Shown in pieces: positions 12,410 to 24,400 of a DNA stretch of 64,000 bases. Where the stretch lies: positions 1 through 64,000 of the forward strand of contig JNDT01001564.1 of NCBI GenBank assembly GCA_000697055.1, given 5' to 3'. Below the pieces are notes generated by a model. It worked only from the letters and a program-made list of their open reading frames with translations, made no database searches and had not been told where the DNA came from. Made by a program: the position numbers and the translations under genes. The DNA is from Saksenaea vasiformis B4078. Its lineage: Eukaryota > Mucoromycota > Mucoromycetes > Mucorales > Saksenaeaceae. Numbering within the stretch: position 1 is the stretch's first letter; the number at the start of each line of letters is the position of its first letter.

Positions 12410-14105
12410 AATGAATAAAGAAAAGAGAAGGTGCAGAGACCCTGTTTATATATACATATATATATATTCCCAGGCAGGGCCAGGCCTGTCTTGTTTGTCC
12501 TACCCTTACAATCACGGGTTTCCTTACCTACAGTATCTACGAAGGTTATCGATTATGTTTTAATCACCTGCAATTTTTTTCCTCGGATGGTTCATTCCGG
12601 TGAACTGAATGATGGGTGATGGGAATTTGAGATCGTCTTGTTCGGATTTTCCTCTTGTAGTAGTACAGATTAAATCTTTTTTTCTTTATTTACGACAAAA
12701 GATTGTTATATTGTATGCGTGTGTATATATGTGTGAGTATATATAATGCACGTTAGGCCATTTGCATTCATTACTGTGCACTGACCCACAGATGATCTGT
12801 CTTGTTCCCGATCGGAACAATCAGATTGATAAACTAACGATAGAATACATTACCTTTTTTTTTAACAAAAGGCGGGAAGGATGTTTAACGATAAAAAAGA
12901 CGAAGCGCACTCATAACCCGCCCCCCCTTTTTTTTTTGTTCGGGGAACACAACAGGATTCACTTCAATTCTTGGTCGGCTGGATTTTACCGAGCCACATT
13001 GGGCAGTTGAATAATGTCAGTGTCCCTTGGTACGCGTAACTTGTGACACATCTTATGATAGTTACAACCTTTCTATCTTTTCTCCTCCTTTTTCCTTCTC
13101 CTTAATTTTGCTACTGAAACCAAGATAAAACCATCTCGTTCGACTACAAACACCTATCGTTCTGTAGAAGCACTAAACAAATGTAATAGATGACATCCAT
13201 TTTCTAGGATCGGTGATATCCTGGAAAAAAGTAGGAGAGAACTGAGCACGGGGGGTTACGGTACACAAAGAAACCCTAACCCACAATTCACCATTTCAAG
13301 TAAGACCACCCTAATCCTCCAACAGATCGATGCCGCACTCTACTCTCTCTTTCTGTATGTGTCTCTGTTGCCTTTTGCCAAAACATCATTTTTCTCTGGG
13401 GGAGTTCTACTTCTATTTGGGTTCCACCTCCAATCCTGGTTTGTTTTTCCCCCCTTTTTTTCTTCTTTTTTTTTCTTCTTTTTGGCTCTTGTGCCATCAT
13501 TTCAACATGTGAATCTGTACACTCCATAAACAGCTAATTGCATGACCTTTCTATCTTTCTTGGTCTCTGCTTTCAATTAGCTCCTCCTTCTCTGCCTTGG
13601 TAACTGGTACCAACAATCTAACCTACTCATTGTCATGACTCATGATCCCTAAAAAGGAAGAGAAGGGGCTGATAACCACTCAATGGCTTGATTCTACGAG
13701 GTATTGACCTGAACTTTTTGATGACACACATGAAATACATGCAGGGCCATGCGGGACACCCAAAAAGTCGATCAAGTGCGGAAACTTTCTAGATGCATAT
13801 AGTTCGGCGTTATCAGCAGGTTCACATGTGCAGCGCCATGATCTGTCGTTAAATTGCTTTCTGTCAGCGTGACTCTAGCTTGTCAGATCTCCAGGAAGAA
13901 CTCCAGGAAGAGTTTTACCAGAATCCCCAACCCATAAAGGTCATATGATGTCACTTTGAATACAAGTCCTTTTTCTTGTTTGTGCACTCGCAAACAGTGG
14001 TATACTATGTTTCTACAAATAAACAGCAAAATTAATTACAAGAATAAATCATAAGAAAAAGATGAAAGAACTACTACTACTACTACTACTACTACTTGCT
14101 ACCGC
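12410..14105. other. Long intergenic region, no gene seen
   Basis: About 1.7 kb between the start of the homeobox gene and the 3' end of the kinesin gene. It contains pyrimidine-rich and T-rich tracts (12660-12690, 12930-12940, 13445-13480), short TATATG runs near 12455 and 12725, and the ACT repeat at its end. The upstream part probably holds the homeobox gene's control region. No coding potential is recognised. Confidence 0.4.
14071..14095. repeat. (CTA)n microsatellite
   Basis: Eight tandem CTA units lie just beyond the kinesin stop codon. Confidence 0.9.
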
Positions 14106-17100
14106 TTATTGTTGTACTGAATTCATCGTCAGCTTTCGTTCATCTACCTGGACTTTCATCATATCTGCTTTATCTTTTTGATGTGTTTCCTCCAGAGACT
14201 TGTTGCTGTTGTTATTTTCGGTGATATCAAGCTGAATTCTCATTGCGCTCATCCGTTGCATGATTTCTTCAATTTCACTCTCACCAACCATGGCTATCTT
14301 GTCTTGTGTCTTCAGCATACACAACCTTTCCATCTCAGATAACTTGATCTCGAACTTGTTAACAGCTGCACGATGGATCTGCCCATCCTGTTCAGCTATC
14401 AAAAGACACGACATTAAAGCATGCATATTCTTCTCGTATTGTTCCACTAGACTGGCTGTAGCATTACGCAGCTGAAATAAGGGTGACCCGGACTGCCGAC
14501 GACTGCTGCTCGCGGATGACGACGGAGTTTCGACGGCTGTGCTCTCGCTGGAATCATAGTCGCTCGACACTTCCGACGCAATCGATTGTCTGTGCGAGGC
14601 AATACTAGCAATACTGCGACGTTTCATTGCACCAATCTCCTTTTCCAATCGACGGCTCCTGGAGATAAGCTCCTTCACCTCGTTTCGAAAATTCTGAAGT
14701 TCCGTTCGCAGCCTGGCCTGTTGCTCATTCAGCTGTTCGGTCAGCATAGGTTTCATATCTGCTATCTCAGCAGGACTCTCGTCAATCCCCTTGAGTCTTT
14801 CATGCATGTTCCCCACTCGTTTAATCTGTGCTGTGTACTGACAAAGCAGCTCCTTGAACTTGCCATGAAGATTGGCCAAGGTGACTGGTTTGGGTAACCC
14901 TTCGGCTGACTTGGCTTCCTTGTTGCCAAGACCCGACTTTAAACTCGCATACTGTTCCTGCAGTGCCGAATACTCTCGTTGCATCTGATCAAGCGAATCA
15001 AGTGTCTTTTCAAGCATCGCCACTTTCTCCGCGTTTTCTTTCTCCTGTTTCGTCTCATCCATCTCAACGCGAGCGATATCGAGACTCTCCAATGATTTTT
15101 CAACCTCCGCCGTCTCCCTCTGTTCGTCCGACATCTGTTGAAATATCTTGACACGTTCCAACGAGGCTTGGAGATCAAACTCCAGACGTTTGATTGTTGT
15201 ATTGGCCTCTTCAAGCTGCCGACGCAAATCATCGATACAGTCCTGTGCATCTGGGTCGTGGTTGATCAGCTGAGCTTGGAGAGCACGTACATTTTGCTCC
15301 AGTCGCCCGATCTGTTGATAAAGTATCCTTCGCTCCTCTTGCTGAGCCTGTTTCTGCTGATCATCATTCGCGTGACCTTTGCTTTGCAGCTGCTTCAGTG
15401 CTTCTTGGTACTTCTCGTAAGTGGCCTTCAGCTCTGTCTGAGCACAATGGTACTCATCTTCTAGCTCATGAAGCTGTGCTTCAAGCTGTTGCATACGCTC
15501 CAAACCATCAGCGCTTGTTCCGTTTGCTTGTGTCACGGTGTGTGAGCCGCTTTCAGGTGCCACAGCGTCTGGTTGTGTACTATTCGGTGGCACATCCCGA
15601 TCGATCGGGCGCTCAAGTTTTGCCGTCAGCTCTTCTATTTTTGCCGTCAGCTGGGCTTTTTCATCACGCGCAACCACTAAATCATGCTCCAATTTTTGAA
15701 TATATTGCTCTGTCTGTTCGTCCGTCTCCTTGAATTTAAGGATCTTCTCCTTCAGTTCATTTAGCTTGTCATGATCGCGCACAGCATCTTGTGCTGAATG
15801 TTCTAATTTTGCTTCCAGCTCGGCAACGTAACTCTCAATACTTCGTTCTCGCTCTAAACTTTTATCCAGTCGAACACGAAGATCCAGAATTGTATGTTCC
15901 TGAGTTTCCAGCATGTGCTCACAAAGATCCAATTTCTGCTGCTGCTCTTGAAAACCGATGTCCGAATGATTTAATGCCGCTCGGGCCATCGCCAGTTGCG
16001 ACTCTAACGCAGACACGCTTTTTTCATATTCTTCAATTACAGGCTCGACAAGATGCTGGAAATCAAGGTCGCTGACAGAGGGTCTCGTATCTCCTGAACC
16101 ACTCATAGCACGCATACGTGCAAGTTCGTCTTCCACCATCCGATTCCGTTCTCGTGTTACCGTCGCTTCTCCATCGAGTTCTTCCACTTGTCGCTGCAAA
16201 TCTGCAATAAGAAGACGCTGCTCTTGATAAATTTGCTCATGTTCAAATGAACTAGCCATTGCTTCACCGCTGCTCAGACCATTTGTGGATGGTGGAGGTT
16301 TTAGCGCTTTCACTTCATTTTTTAGTTTTCCGATCATGCTCCGCAATAGTTCCATATTATCCGTGGTCATCCACTCTTCTGCTTCATTTTTCTCCACCTT
16401 ATTCTTAATATTACGTGCCCGGTTTGCGTATTGCAACGTGTTGAGAGTTTCCGCCAAGTTATGTTCAGCTGGACTAGCACAAGCAATCATCAGTGTGGTA
16501 GCACTACCGCCCAATGAATCTTGCAGCAGCCGTGTCAGTTTTGAATCACGGTAAGGAATATGAGTGCTACGTTTTGATGGATCCCCCAATGCCGAAATCA
16601 CGTTTCCCAAAGCAAGTAGTCCAGCATTAATATTAATACCTTCCTTTCGTCGATCTCCTTCAGCTGCTGTGCGTTTTAACTAACGACCGAGACCGTGAGT
16701 TAATCTACAAGAAAAAAAAAAAGACAAAACGTACTCGCTCTGATCCAGCCAAATCTACAAAGTGGAATTTGGAAGAGGTGATGACCCATTCACCGTCTTC
16801 CATTTGTCGCGAATCAGGTCGGATATTGGTCGCGCTGACAGGTCGATGCTTTCCTTGAATTTTTGTCGGGATTGGACTGGCTGCGCGGCTTGTCTGTGGC
16901 GTTCCCGGACTACTGCTTATAAATTTCTCTTGTTTTAATGTTACAGAGAAGATGGCATGGGATCGTGAGGACTTTTCGTTCATGTCTGTAAATCCAGTAG
17001 CTCTGTTCTGCGTGCCCTGCTGCAAATAGCTAGTAAGGTGTTACAAAGGCGTGCGAGCAAAATAAATTAGAAAGGACATACAACAATACATCATCTGTGC

Positions 17101-17948
17101 TATGCACGGCTACTTCTTTCACTCCTGTCCAATAAATATGTCCTTTGGTGTCTTCTCGGATGGTCACCGGCGGTCTTTCGTTCGGCGGCGCCAAATTCAG
17201 TAGATCGATCAGCTCCTCGTTATAGATCTCGACAAACGAAACCTTGACTGTGTATTTATATTTTGATGGGATAGATCGGGATAGCGGCCTCGATTGGCCT
17301 CTGGCAAATGACGGGATATCATTGGAAGATACTGAAGAGGAAGAAGGTGATGTGGGTTGTGTTTCGGGCGGCTGCTGTAATAGATCAAATAAGAGAGACA
17401 TCGCTCGTGGAACAATGCCGTCTTCTTTCTCGTTATATCGACCACTATGTTGTGCTGTTCCCATGGTATATGTCTTTCCAGACGAGGTCTGACCCTGTCT
17501 ACGTTCGTTAGCTACTCATCCCAAAAAAAAAAGAAGAAGAGAAACGCGCTCGAGAAACATACGTAGGCCAGAATAGTGACATTGTAACCTAAAGGAGCAT
17601 TCGATCATTGTCCATGGCGCGGCAACCTTTTGTTTTCTTTTTTTTTACCTTCGACAAACTTGTAAATTAGCTTTTGCCCCAGACCTTCAAAGATTTCATT
17701 CTGCTGACTGTCCGGGCCAAACACATGGTCAAATGTGAATAACTTGTTTTGCGACACAACCTGGACAGTCTTTTCATGTGTTCGAAGTACATCATTAGTG
17801 CCCACATTAGCAAAACGAGGTTGCGCACGATCACGTTCTGTCAGGGGACGTATGCGAAGAGCTATACAGGAACAATTAGGAACAATAAAATGCTACTCAT
17901 TCTGCACTTGCCTACTTGCACAGTAGCAGTCTGCCCATCTTTACTCAT
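14106..17948 (-). CDS. Kinesin-4 family motor (KIF4/KIF21-like)
   Basis: Proposed complement(join(14106..16679,16735..17029,17082..17494,17563..17588,17649..17861,17912..17948)), 1,185 residues. The N-terminal motor starts TVQVALRIRPL. The P-loop [13 protein letters not shown] is at about 91-103, NEKSSRSH (switch I) at 247-254 and DLAGSE (switch II) at 322-327. [20 protein letters not shown] and the neck [13 protein letters not shown] (about 410-421) match kinesin-4. Two serine/proline-rich insertions sit inside the motor. The rest is largely coiled coil to about residue 850, with a serine-rich break and another helix. There is no WD40 tail, so it resembles KIF4 more than KIF21. Plus-end microtubule motor; cargo unknown. 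Intron 1 needs a GC donor (G|GCAAGT). Confidence 0.93.
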
Positions 17949-18339
17949 TATAACTTGGACGTTTATATGTTCAGGGGGTATCAAGGAACAACAAGTGTAC
18001 GGAGCGCGGACACCGAACTGTCCCCCATTTTCATCACAGTTTTTGATATCCGCGGGGCTCAAAATCCTCAGGCAGGAACGACCAGCAAGCCTTTTAACGA
18101 AAAAAGTGGATCATCGTATCATTAGGACACGAAAAGCTACCGTGATCGGATAGCACTTACGGTTCACATATCTACACTTCAGTATGTAATAGCGATTGGT
18201 GTTCTTTGAGGTTGGATTGAAAGGGAGTAACAGTTACTGCGAGACTGATAAAAAGCGTGTAGCACTCACTATGGCAATAACAACTGCGGTATGCTTATTT
18301 CTGTCTTTTGGTCCCATTACTGCTCCTAAACGCTGGGCG
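17949..18339. other. Upstream region of the kinesin gene
   Basis: Presumed promoter and 5' UTR of the kinesin gene. Open frames here overlap exon 1 antisense and show no domain. Confidence 0.4.
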
Positions 18340-19086
18340 TGATGCGTTCCTGCATTCTGTTCCCCGTTGACAGATACATTCTTGGTTATTCCATTGATAG
18401 GAAGGTGTGCCTTCCGATGGATAGCATTCAGCCAGCAATGAATACACGTCCACTTTTATGTTCATCCGTCACGGCAACAGGAACCTGTCATCGATGGCGC
18501 CTTCAGAAATGCGATTCACATTGTCGATCGTGGCCGCCGACATTTGGGGCTGCCCCTATTCCACATTTACTAATGGGTATGATCCGTTTCGACTGCTTCT
18601 CCCCCTTGTTTGTTGAATGCTCTCCGTTTTTGAAGTGACAACGCCGTAGGCACGGTGATTCTTAAGATTTTGCATATAAGAATCGTGCAAAGCACGTGTC
18701 AATCTGTACGAAGCTCCAGAGGACGTGGTGAACATCACGTCGTAAATATGGAAATGATCTAGTTCGAATATCCGCGTCAAAGAGGCACAGTCCACCTGCT
18801 GACGGCAAAGCACGCCATCGATGTCTCTGGCGTTTTCAAATAAATGTTCTGCCAGCTGCCTTTCTACCAATTCTATATCTCCCCGCTACCAAAACAACTC
18901 GTCATTATAACAAAACTCATTGGCTGACGCTGCCCTAGTTTGCCATGAACTTTGGCCTGATCCTGCAAAAAGGGGGTTTAGGGAACACATCGATTGATCA
19001 CGAAGCGCGCGAAGTTGTGAAAAGTAACGCATTAAACCCACTAAATTAGAACAAAACGACATACAGAGCTCCATTGCTGGGAGCAA
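18340..19086 (-). pseudogene. Unrecognised gene fragment, frame-shifted
   Basis: The minus frame 18556-18870 reads like real protein (VERQLAEHLFENARD, FELDHFHIYDVMF, YRLTRALHDSYM). Upstream, after a well-formed acceptor TTTTTGCAG, another frame reads DQAKVHGKLGQRQPMSF. The two join if a G is added to the GGGG run near 18877-18880, so a one-base deletion may have broken the gene. Downstream of 18556 protein-like stretches (VDVYSLLAECYPSEGTPSY) continue in changing frames with stops. I do not recognise the family. It could also be a live gene with an unrecognised intron. It lies between the kinesin and uL4 genes. Confidence 0.35.
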
Positions 19087-19115
19087 CGTCTTATTTTTTA
19101 TTTAGATTACATGAT

Positions 19116-20482
19116 TTAAGCGGAGTGAAGAGTCTCCAAGAACTTCTGGGAAGCAGCGGTGCTGACACCCTTCTTCTTGGGCTGGGCCTTGGCGACCTTA
19201 CCAGCCTTGCGCTTCTCAGCAGCAATGATCTCAGCGCGACGAAGGACCTGAGCATAGGGGTTGAGGCGGTTCATGACACCCTGGTTGCGGAGAGGGTTCT
19301 TCTTCTGGGTGAAGGGACGCTTCTCGTGCTTAGGACCAGCGGGGCGGACAACAGACTGGATTTCATCAGAGTTGATGAGACGAGCGACATCAGGGTTGGT
19401 CATGATGTGAGCGGGCAAGACGTAGTCCTTCTTCAAGGTGGCGGGAGCTTCATAGGTACCGTAGAGCTCATCCAACAAAGCGAAGGCACTCTGGGTCCAA
19501 ATGATGAAACGGCCAAGGTGACCACCAGGAGCGAGCTGCAACAAGTTAAGGCGGCGGACGTTGACGACCTCAACACCGGGCAAGTTGCGGAAAGCCTTGA
19601 CAAGACCGTTGTCCTCGTTGTAGATGACAAGAGGACCACGGCGCTGGCGGTGGCGTCTGTTTCTCATCTTACCCTTACCAGCACGGAGCTTGCGAGAGTT
19701 GGAAACCTTGACGACATCAGCGTAGGCATTGAGGGTCTTCAACAAGGCAACAGCGTCCTTGGTCTTGGTCAAAGTCTCAGCACCGTCAGCAACGACAAGG
19801 GGAACTTCCTCGATCTTCTCAACGCGGTGACCACGGGCCATGACCAAGGAAGGAAGAGCAGAAGCAGCCAAAGCAGAGGCAGTGGCGAAACGCTTCTGGT
19901 TCAAGTTGGTCTTGACGTGCCACTTGCGCCAGGTCTAAGAAAAAACAGATCATTAATTTCTGAAGCTCCGTAGAAATTGGCAGTCCCCAGTTCGCATTTC
20001 GTAACAATCAACTCTATGAACCTCGTCATGAGGTCCATGAAGTCCACTTACACCCCATTTCACTTCTAAACTTCTCAGAAATTTCTTTTACGCACCTTGG
20101 TAGGGGCGAACATACGTCCACCGCGACACATTGGTCCGAACGCAGCTTGACCAGCACGGTGGGTACCAGAGCCGTTGACACGGGGGATACGAGCAACAGC
20201 GCGACCGGTACCCCAAGATTCGGCGGAGGTCTGCTCACCAGCCTTGGCAGAGACGGCATAGGCCTGACGCTTGTTCTTGGCCATGTTGGTGTGGACAAAG
20301 TTGACAATGTCAGGACGAATGGGGGCCTTGAAGACGGCGGGGAGGGGGACGGTGGCGTTGGAAGCCTTGCCGGTCTCGGAGTAGACGTTAATAACGGGTC
20401 TGGCAGCCGCGGACTAGAGGATCAGTAAGTATCATCGGATGCATTCATTCATCCATTGCTGTGGATGGATGGAACGTACCAT
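19116..20482 (-). CDS. RPL4: 60S ribosomal protein uL4
   Basis: Proposed complement(join(19116..19934,20096..20413,20480..20482)), 379 residues (yeast L4 has 362). The first coding exon is the ATG alone, followed by GTACGT; exon 2 starts [15 protein letters not shown] and contains [20 protein letters not shown] and [14 protein letters not shown], the glycine-rich loop that enters the exit tunnel. Exon 3 starts [10 protein letters not shown] and contains [18 protein letters not shown] and [13 protein letters not shown]. The tail is lysine-rich. It is a structural protein of the large ribosomal subunit, assembled in the nucleolus. The G/C-rich, strongly biased third codon positions fit high expression. 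Confidence 0.97.
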
Positions 20483-21121
20483 CTTTAATAATTAGATGGA
20501 AAAAGAGAAAGACTCTGAACTATAAGATTGTATCATACAATAGCGGATTGTAGACCGAAAGTCCGCTAAGCGGACCGGACACTTAATTTTATTCCGCAAC
20601 TCGCCAATATGAGATTTTTTTTTACGTACAGTAGGGGGTTTCAATACTTCTTATAACTATAAACTTATAAAGTCGGAAATTCAAAAAAATAAATGGAGCG
20701 CTGTGATAGGCTAGCAGGCACCTTATAAAATGGTTTATAGAATGACACTTTTTTTGGAATTTTATAAAGTGCGGTGATTAAAATACGAGCTTCTGCAATT
20801 GTGAGTCATGCACTAGCAGACAACTGCCATATCACATATAGAACTATCGGTTTATACGCGTTTCGATTTGTTTTGTATTGCTTTGAGCCAACATGTCAAG
20901 GTAGCTTTATGGAGGCTTCATAGATAGAGAGTCAATTACCGATTCGAAAGATGGCAGATAAACGCGTAATGTCTGAGCGTCTTTCGTGCCCTAGACAAAC
21001 AGAGTTGACCGAAATACGACGCATTATATCTATTGTAAATAAAAGAAGTGTTATAGAGAGATTTAGAGCAAAACGTGGGCTTTTACTGAGAGGTTTATAA
21101 GTTTATAAAAGTGAACGTTAT
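20483..21121. repeat. Spacer with TTATAA-rich inverted sequence
   Basis: This is the upstream region of uL4, with no gene. Motifs such as CTTATAACTATAAACTTATAAAG (20651 region), CACCTTATAAAATGG and, in opposite sense, AGGTTTATAAGTTTATAAAAG (21091-21111) suggest an AT-rich inverted-repeat element. Boundaries are not defined. Confidence 0.35.
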
Positions 21122-21210
21122 AAGGTGCGTTCAATACCTAGGAGTATACACTCAACATGGTTGGCTGCGGCTAGCGAACTATTTCAGCTGCCGCAGTTTA
21201 TAATTATTAA
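21122..21210 (+). repeat. Terminal-type repeat, inverted partner at 35.2 kb
   Basis: About 90 bases match the reverse complement of 35145-35232. Shared blocks are GTTCAATACC, AGGAGTATACACTCAACAT-like sequence, TTTCAGCTGCCGCAGTTTA and an AATT-TAAG end. Such a pair is what two ends or two copies of one transposon family would give. Confidence 0.5.
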
Positions 21211-21286
21211 GTCTAGAGGTATTGAACCCCCCCCCAGTATCTTTGCTATTAAAGCATACGAATTACTGCTTCCGCATCGCATGTTC

Positions 21287-21570
21287 TTAAGATACCCACC
21301 TGCTAGAAGCTACTGCTTTACCACGCTTCTTATAGTCTCGCGCCCGCCGTTTAGTATCTTCCACTGCTTTGAGCCACCGATCGTAATATTCGTCGCTAAC
21401 ACGGAAATTATATTCATCTGTAAAATACTTCTTAATTGCATGCATTGCTTCCTCCTTTGGCATATCCTCCACATTTATGAGCTTGCTGGTAATATGTGCC
21501 AAGCACAAGGCTCTGCTCTTGTAATTCTTTGTGCAATTATCCACAGGACAGTGAAAACGGCCATCTCCGG
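21287..21570 (-). CDS. Unrecognised ORF next to the repeat
   Basis: A minus frame, open from about 21570, encodes FHCPVDNCTKNYKSRALCLAH, with a Cys-x4-Cys pair and a later His as in the start of a zinc knuckle. It then reads MPKEEAMHAIKKYFTDEY and YYDRWLKAVEDTKRRARDYKKRG. The charged, helical composition is protein-like. No second His of a C2H2 finger is found at normal spacing. It may be a piece of the mobile element whose end lies at 21122. No function is assigned. Confidence 0.25.
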
Positions 21571-21628
21571 CTCTAACAGGATCGTTTTCTCTGTAGTATA
21601 CTGCGGTTTTTGTGTGAATGCCATTTGA

Positions 21629-23224
21629 AGTGGCATAGACGAGTATTAGTGCTTCAAGAGTTCTGTGAATCCGGCGAACTGTCCCTCCCGGTGGTTTAAT
21701 GAAATAGCACCAGTTGCCACCGTAAACACGTTACATGAGTGTGCCTAAGCGGTAGATTCTGCGTGTCCGTAGTCCATCCCCAGCGTGAGAAACAAGCCGA
21801 AATATCTTGACAAATGGTCATATACGACTTTCAGTACTTTTTCCTGACTCAAGTCTTTGATTTCACAATGTTTCGTTTCATGACGATCAGTAATTCTCGA
21901 ACGATCAGTGTATGACTTCGAGCAAAGGGAACGCTGGTATCTGCCGTTGACTATGGATGGTCTGTGGCGTCGTCGCTATTGGGTCAGTGACGTATGGCAC
22001 CCTCCAAGGCCATTTGTCTCGGCTTCGGCCTACTGGCCCGGCATGTGGGTTCCATACAGAAGTCCTAGGACCCCATTGAATTATTCGCAGGCAGTGCATG
22101 TCGGATATAAGTATGCGTAACCAAGTCCCATGAATCACATCGGCCTCCTCCATTGACACGCGACGCCTCGGAACGAAAGGATTAAACGCAATGATCTGAT
22201 ATCCCTTGAGTTGAGATCTTACATAGGGACGCAACCATAAAATACTGTACAATCCATAAAACATGCTTTTTTCTAGCGGAAAGAAACGTGCGATAATAAG
22301 TTACAAAATATAACGAAAGTTGTCAATATATCCGTGAAGCATCACTTTTGCAGTCACCTTAGGCGAATGCTTTACATCAAATCAAAAAGTGCGTTGCATT
22401 GATGGTATTCCCCAACGCATCAATCCGGATGCGTAAAGTTGCAGGAAGTGACAGATATCTAAAGCGACTCATGAATCCCTTTTTTTTTTCTCTTCGGCCC
22501 TGTTTACTTTATTCCTGGTATAGATACCCGCTGGTATTTGCTTCTGACGTATATTAATGACCTCGTAGTCGATTCCCTTTCTTAGGGAAAGCTGGACTTC
22601 TTATGAAACGCTGAAGTTATATAGATTAGCCAAACGTTTGTTCAATAGATGATATTCAGCGACACTATATTGATAGATAATCGAGATTCAAGCAGTGCTA
22701 CGGCAGTCTCCCGATAGTTTCAGCCCTCAATGGATTCGGCTCAAGCTTGAAATTACTGGCGATTCGAAAATAAGTGAGGTAGATTCAGCATAGGACTAGA
22801 TAGTTGCAGCCTCCAGAAAGGGTACTTGACGAAGGTTGAAAAGAGTGAGGTGAAACTATCGAAGGACCGCTACAGTCAAAGGCGGTGTACGCTGTCCACA
22901 AGGACACGATGGCGGATCCAGAGATACACACATTCTTTTCCCCAATTAAATGAATTCTATAATACAATAGATCGCAAGAATTTCTACGAGACTTTTTGAA
23001 CATTTCATTCTCATTTGATGTTTCTTTTCCAGTAAAATTTCCGCTATAACTGTTTATTATATAATGCCTCCCTCTTGATGCGATTCAAGTAAGCAGTCTT
23101 GGACAATGGGCCTTGGGTAAACATTCTATTGGTGACTCGATTCTTCGCTTTGCCATGGTGATACGTGTACTCAACTTAAAATGGCAGAAACTGACATAAA
23201 CGGCCAAGAGCTGAAACATTAAAG
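21629..23224. other. Intergenic, no gene seen
   Basis: About 1.6 kb without recognisable coding sequence. Two overlapping frames at 21905-22264 (both strands) have no domain. A pyrimidine tract is at 22479-22496. Confidence 0.35.
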
Positions 23225-24347
23225 TTAACTGACCATTGCGTTGTAGGAAGGCAATCGAGACGGTTCGTACAAAGGCAAGGAATCCTCATACTCGACCAAA
23301 CGCAAGAATCTCGGCAAATAATTGTTGGTTTCGCTGACATTGCTTATGATGCTAGCTCCGTCACCAGCTTGCTGAGTGTCCCGGTAGAGTTGCATATCGG
23401 GAGAAGCGCGAATTCCGTCAGTAAGTGTCCCAATCATAATTGGGTATTCAAAAATGATACGTGATGTCCAAGGAACCAGCGATTTTTTGGCAATTTTTAT
23501 ACGTAGTTTGTATGAGATCGTCATGATCTCGCTGTAATCAAAGGAAGGTGCGAGGTTTTCTGGTAGAGGAAGCGTCAATGTGTGGTCAGAGGCATTGTCA
23601 GGTCTGTAGACTTTGGACGCTACCAGTTTGGTTATGGTAGGTCTTTCGTTCAGCAACAGACAGGAAACCTGATAGAGCTTTAGAGAAATCCGTGTGGCTG
23701 GTATCTTGGAAATAATACGCAACACGGTTTGAATAGTATCTCCTGGAGTGTATTCAAGCGATTGTAGAATTGCTTTGGCTGTCATCGGACCTTTTGTGAT
23801 ACATGTATAGTGTGGTATTTTAAGCAGACGTGTTTCGATCAAAGGGATGTAAGACACGGGTCGTTGTGTCATAATTGGAATCGATTTGTATTCGAGTGAC
23901 GGGTCAAGGTAGGCTGATAGTTTAAAAGTGCAACGATAAAGTTCGTGCTCGAGCGTTGGTGGATACTGCACCATAGGCATCTGTATGGTGAATAAAAACG
24001 AATGCTCGGATGGTCCACACTCAGGCGTAGCGTTTTCCCACAATACATGTTGTATACCAAAAAGCTGAGCCTGACGAGCGCGAATAACACCAGGACCGAC
24101 GTCGTAGGGTTGCATCGCTTCCGTGCCCTGGAAAACCAAGCGTAAACGATGAGCACGGACGTTTCGGCAAATTGAAACGTGGACAGTCCCTGACAGGTAA
24201 GTTTTTGACCTTAATCGTGGAATATAGTTAAGTACCTTGGAATACACTCCCTGGACCGTAGACGCGGGTGTTATTCAATGGCCACCCAAATTCTGGTGAT
24301 AATTCTATATCTAATGAACAACCGGAAAGTGGTTCGTTACGATTCAT
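23225..24347 (-). CDS. Arrestin-fold protein
   Basis: Proposed complement(join(23225..24189,24236..24347)), 358 residues. Exon 1 starts MNRNEPLSGCSLDIELSPEF and ends in GPGSVFQ; the intron has GTACTT and CAG ends. The protein reads as two beta-sandwich arrestin domains: N-terminal strands TVHVSICRNVRAHRLRLVF and HSFLFTIQMPM with YPPTLEHE, then a C domain with AILQSLEYTPGDTIQTVLRI. In fungi, such alpha-arrestin-like proteins often recruit Rsp5-type ubiquitin ligases to membrane transporters. Here the C-terminal LPLYEPSRLPSYNAM carries PxY-like motifs (LPLY, LPSY) rather than a clear PPxY, so ligase binding is uncertain. An alternative 3' exon after a weak GTCAGT donor cannot be excluded. Confidence 0.8.
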
Positions 24348-24360
24348 TTAACAAAATAGA

Positions 24361-24400
24361 AGAAGGAAAGAAGGAAAGAAGGAAAGGAAAGGAAAGGAAA
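24361..24400. repeat. Purine microsatellite (GAAGGAAA / GGAAA)
   Basis: Tandem GAAGGAAA units turning into GGAAA units lie just upstream of the arrestin-like start codon, all purine on the plus strand. Confidence 0.85.

Noticed and set aside
14106..17948. KIF21-type assignment of the kinesin
   Set aside because: No WD40 repeats follow the coiled coil, so only the broader kinesin-4 label is kept.
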